A stretch of DNA of 64,000 bases, from the NCBI RefSeq assembly GCF_024436395.1, contig NZ_JAFMZO010000002.1, positions 248,001 through 312,000 of the forward strand, written 5' to 3'. The position numbers were made by a program, and so were the translations under genes. Origin of the DNA: Paradesertivirga mongoliensis (GTDB taxonomy: Bacteria > Bacteroidota > Bacteroidia > Sphingobacteriales > Sphingobacteriaceae). Below are positions 63,439-64,000 of the stretch, piece by piece. The number at the start of each line of letters is the position of its first letter. The first letter of the stretch is position 1. The notes under the pieces were generated by a model. That model ran no database searches, was not told the DNA's origin, and saw nothing but the letters and a program-made list of their open reading frames with translations.

Positions 63439-63735
63439 ATGGCAAGTTTTTCAGAAATCTTAAATTCCAGCAAACCAGTACTGGTCGATTTTTCGGCGGA
63501 ATGGTGCGGCCCATGCAAAATGATGGCTCCGATATTGGAACAGGTTAAACACACGCTCGGCGATAAGGCAACGATATTAAAGGTGGATATTGACAAGAAC
63601 CCGGCTGTTGCCGGATCTTATCATATACAAAGCGTTCCTACATTAATTTTATTTAAAAACGGAGAGGTTAAATGGAGGCAGTCGGGCGTGGTACAGGCCA
63701 ATGAGCTCCGTTCTGTTATAAACAATTACTTATAA
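63439..63735 (+). CDS. trxA: thioredoxin
   Basis: A 98-residue classical thioredoxin with the active site WCGPCK, preceded by [19 protein letters not shown], the cis-Pro [11 protein letters not shown] and the end [15 protein letters not shown]. It reduces disulfides in the cytosol. It is slightly shorter than E. coli Trx but complete. It is a single gene followed by a flippase-like gene. Confidence 0.95.
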   Translation: MASFSEILNSSKPVLVDFSAEWCGPCKMMAPILEQVKHTLGDKATILKVDIDKNPAVAGSYHIQSVPTLILFKNGEVKWRQSGVVQANELRSVINNYL

Positions 63736-63824
63736 ACCAGTAATAACGCAGAATTCCGGCCATTTGATTTATCTTGTGCTATTGAAAAGCCGGCTGGTTT
63801 GTTTTTCTTAAAAATTCCGAAGTT

Positions 63825-64000
63825 TTGGCAGACAGAGAAAAACTGTGGAACATTATTAAAGTGCTTCTTAAGCTAACTGTAACAGCGGTTCTCCTGTATC
63901 TGGTTTTTCAAAAGATCGACATCGGGGCGCTGAAGCATCTCTTTTTAAAAAGCGATTTCACATACATCTTCCTGTCTTTCGTACTGTATTTTTTCGCTGC
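63825..64000 (+). CDS. flippase-like membrane protein, 5' end (partial)
   Basis: The reading frame is open to the window end and needs a TTG start at 63825, as no ATG is available. It reads LWNIIKVLLKLTVTAVLLYLVFQKIDIGALKHLFLKSDFTYIFLSFVLYFF, the N-terminus of the lysylphosphatidylglycerol-synthase-TM / flippase-like family (PF03706). The protein is cut by the window edge. Confidence 0.7.
   Translation, partial: MADREKLWNIIKVLLKLTVTAVLLYLVFQKIDIGALKHLFLKSDFTYIFLSFVLYFFA

Overview
The window looks like chromosomal DNA of a Bacteroidota bacterium, most likely family Sphingobacteriaceae (Pedobacter/Mucilaginibacter-like). The basis is a type IX secretion (T9SS) cargo with a type-B gliding-associated C-terminal domain next to a PorP/SprF protein, many lipoproteins, short cydA/cydB, an ArsR-SRPBCC-DoxX-VOC cluster, a PUL-type DUF6250 protein, and repeated Bacteroidetes sigma-A promoter elements (TAnnTTTG, sometimes with TTG 19-23 bp upstream). 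Strong Shine-Dalgarno sequences are rare, as usual in this phylum; 49425-49697 is a conspicuous exception. I saw no rRNA, tRNA, CRISPR array, IS element or intact prophage.

Layout. 1-3855: three secreted Ig/DUF11 surface proteins and a PorP/SprF protein (T9SS). 4100-6769: a lipoprotein, a gene-free stretch with a possible small RNA, a diadenylate-cyclase-like DACNV protein and a DUF983 protein. 6955-9304: cytochrome bd oxidase (cydAB). 9307-15079: fructosamine kinase-like protein, lepA, a GC-rich hairpin repeat pair, folD, and an LtaS-like membrane sulfatase. 15290-19011: small unknown protein, PAS histidine kinase, YihY/BrkB protein, fimbrial-type lipoprotein. 19081-32608: mostly single genes (SRPBCC, sugar dehydrogenase, thioredoxin-fold protein, lipoproteins, VOC proteins, an orphan receiver, a large parallel beta-helix lipoprotein, SYLF and DinB proteins). 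32811-36372: an ArsR repressor with two palindromic operators, followed by SRPBCC x3, DUF1801, DoxX, an HMA-like protein and a VOC protein. 36421-42167: MFS transporter, HEAT-like protein, ABC-F ATPase, TauE/SafE permease and small unknowns. 42280-49288: a probable operon of peptidase-S74 adhesin, TM protein, SPOR-barrel protein and hybrid histidine kinase, preceded by a YaiO-type barrel. 49425-56600: small SD-led gene with a palindrome, NUDIX, DUF6250, DUF2911, DUF2721, a COG2984-type ABC importer with a MaoC protein, VOC and SRPBCC proteins.

56646-61748 is the most unusual region. It is a compact five-gene minus-strand operon: an unknown protein with a central hydrophobic stretch; a three-TM, coiled-coil protein with a pYEATS-like C-terminus; a CHAP amidase with two peptidoglycan-binding repeats and no signal peptide; a DUF2235 (Tle1-like) phospholipase; and a small TM protein. 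The enzymes would attack both the cell wall and the membrane from inside the cell, but no type VI secretion or phage structural genes are nearby. This suggests a self-contained conflict, lysis or immune cassette. A PAS-LuxR regulator is divergently transcribed beside it. The window ends with a DUF4142 lipoprotein, thioredoxin and the start of a flippase-like membrane protein.
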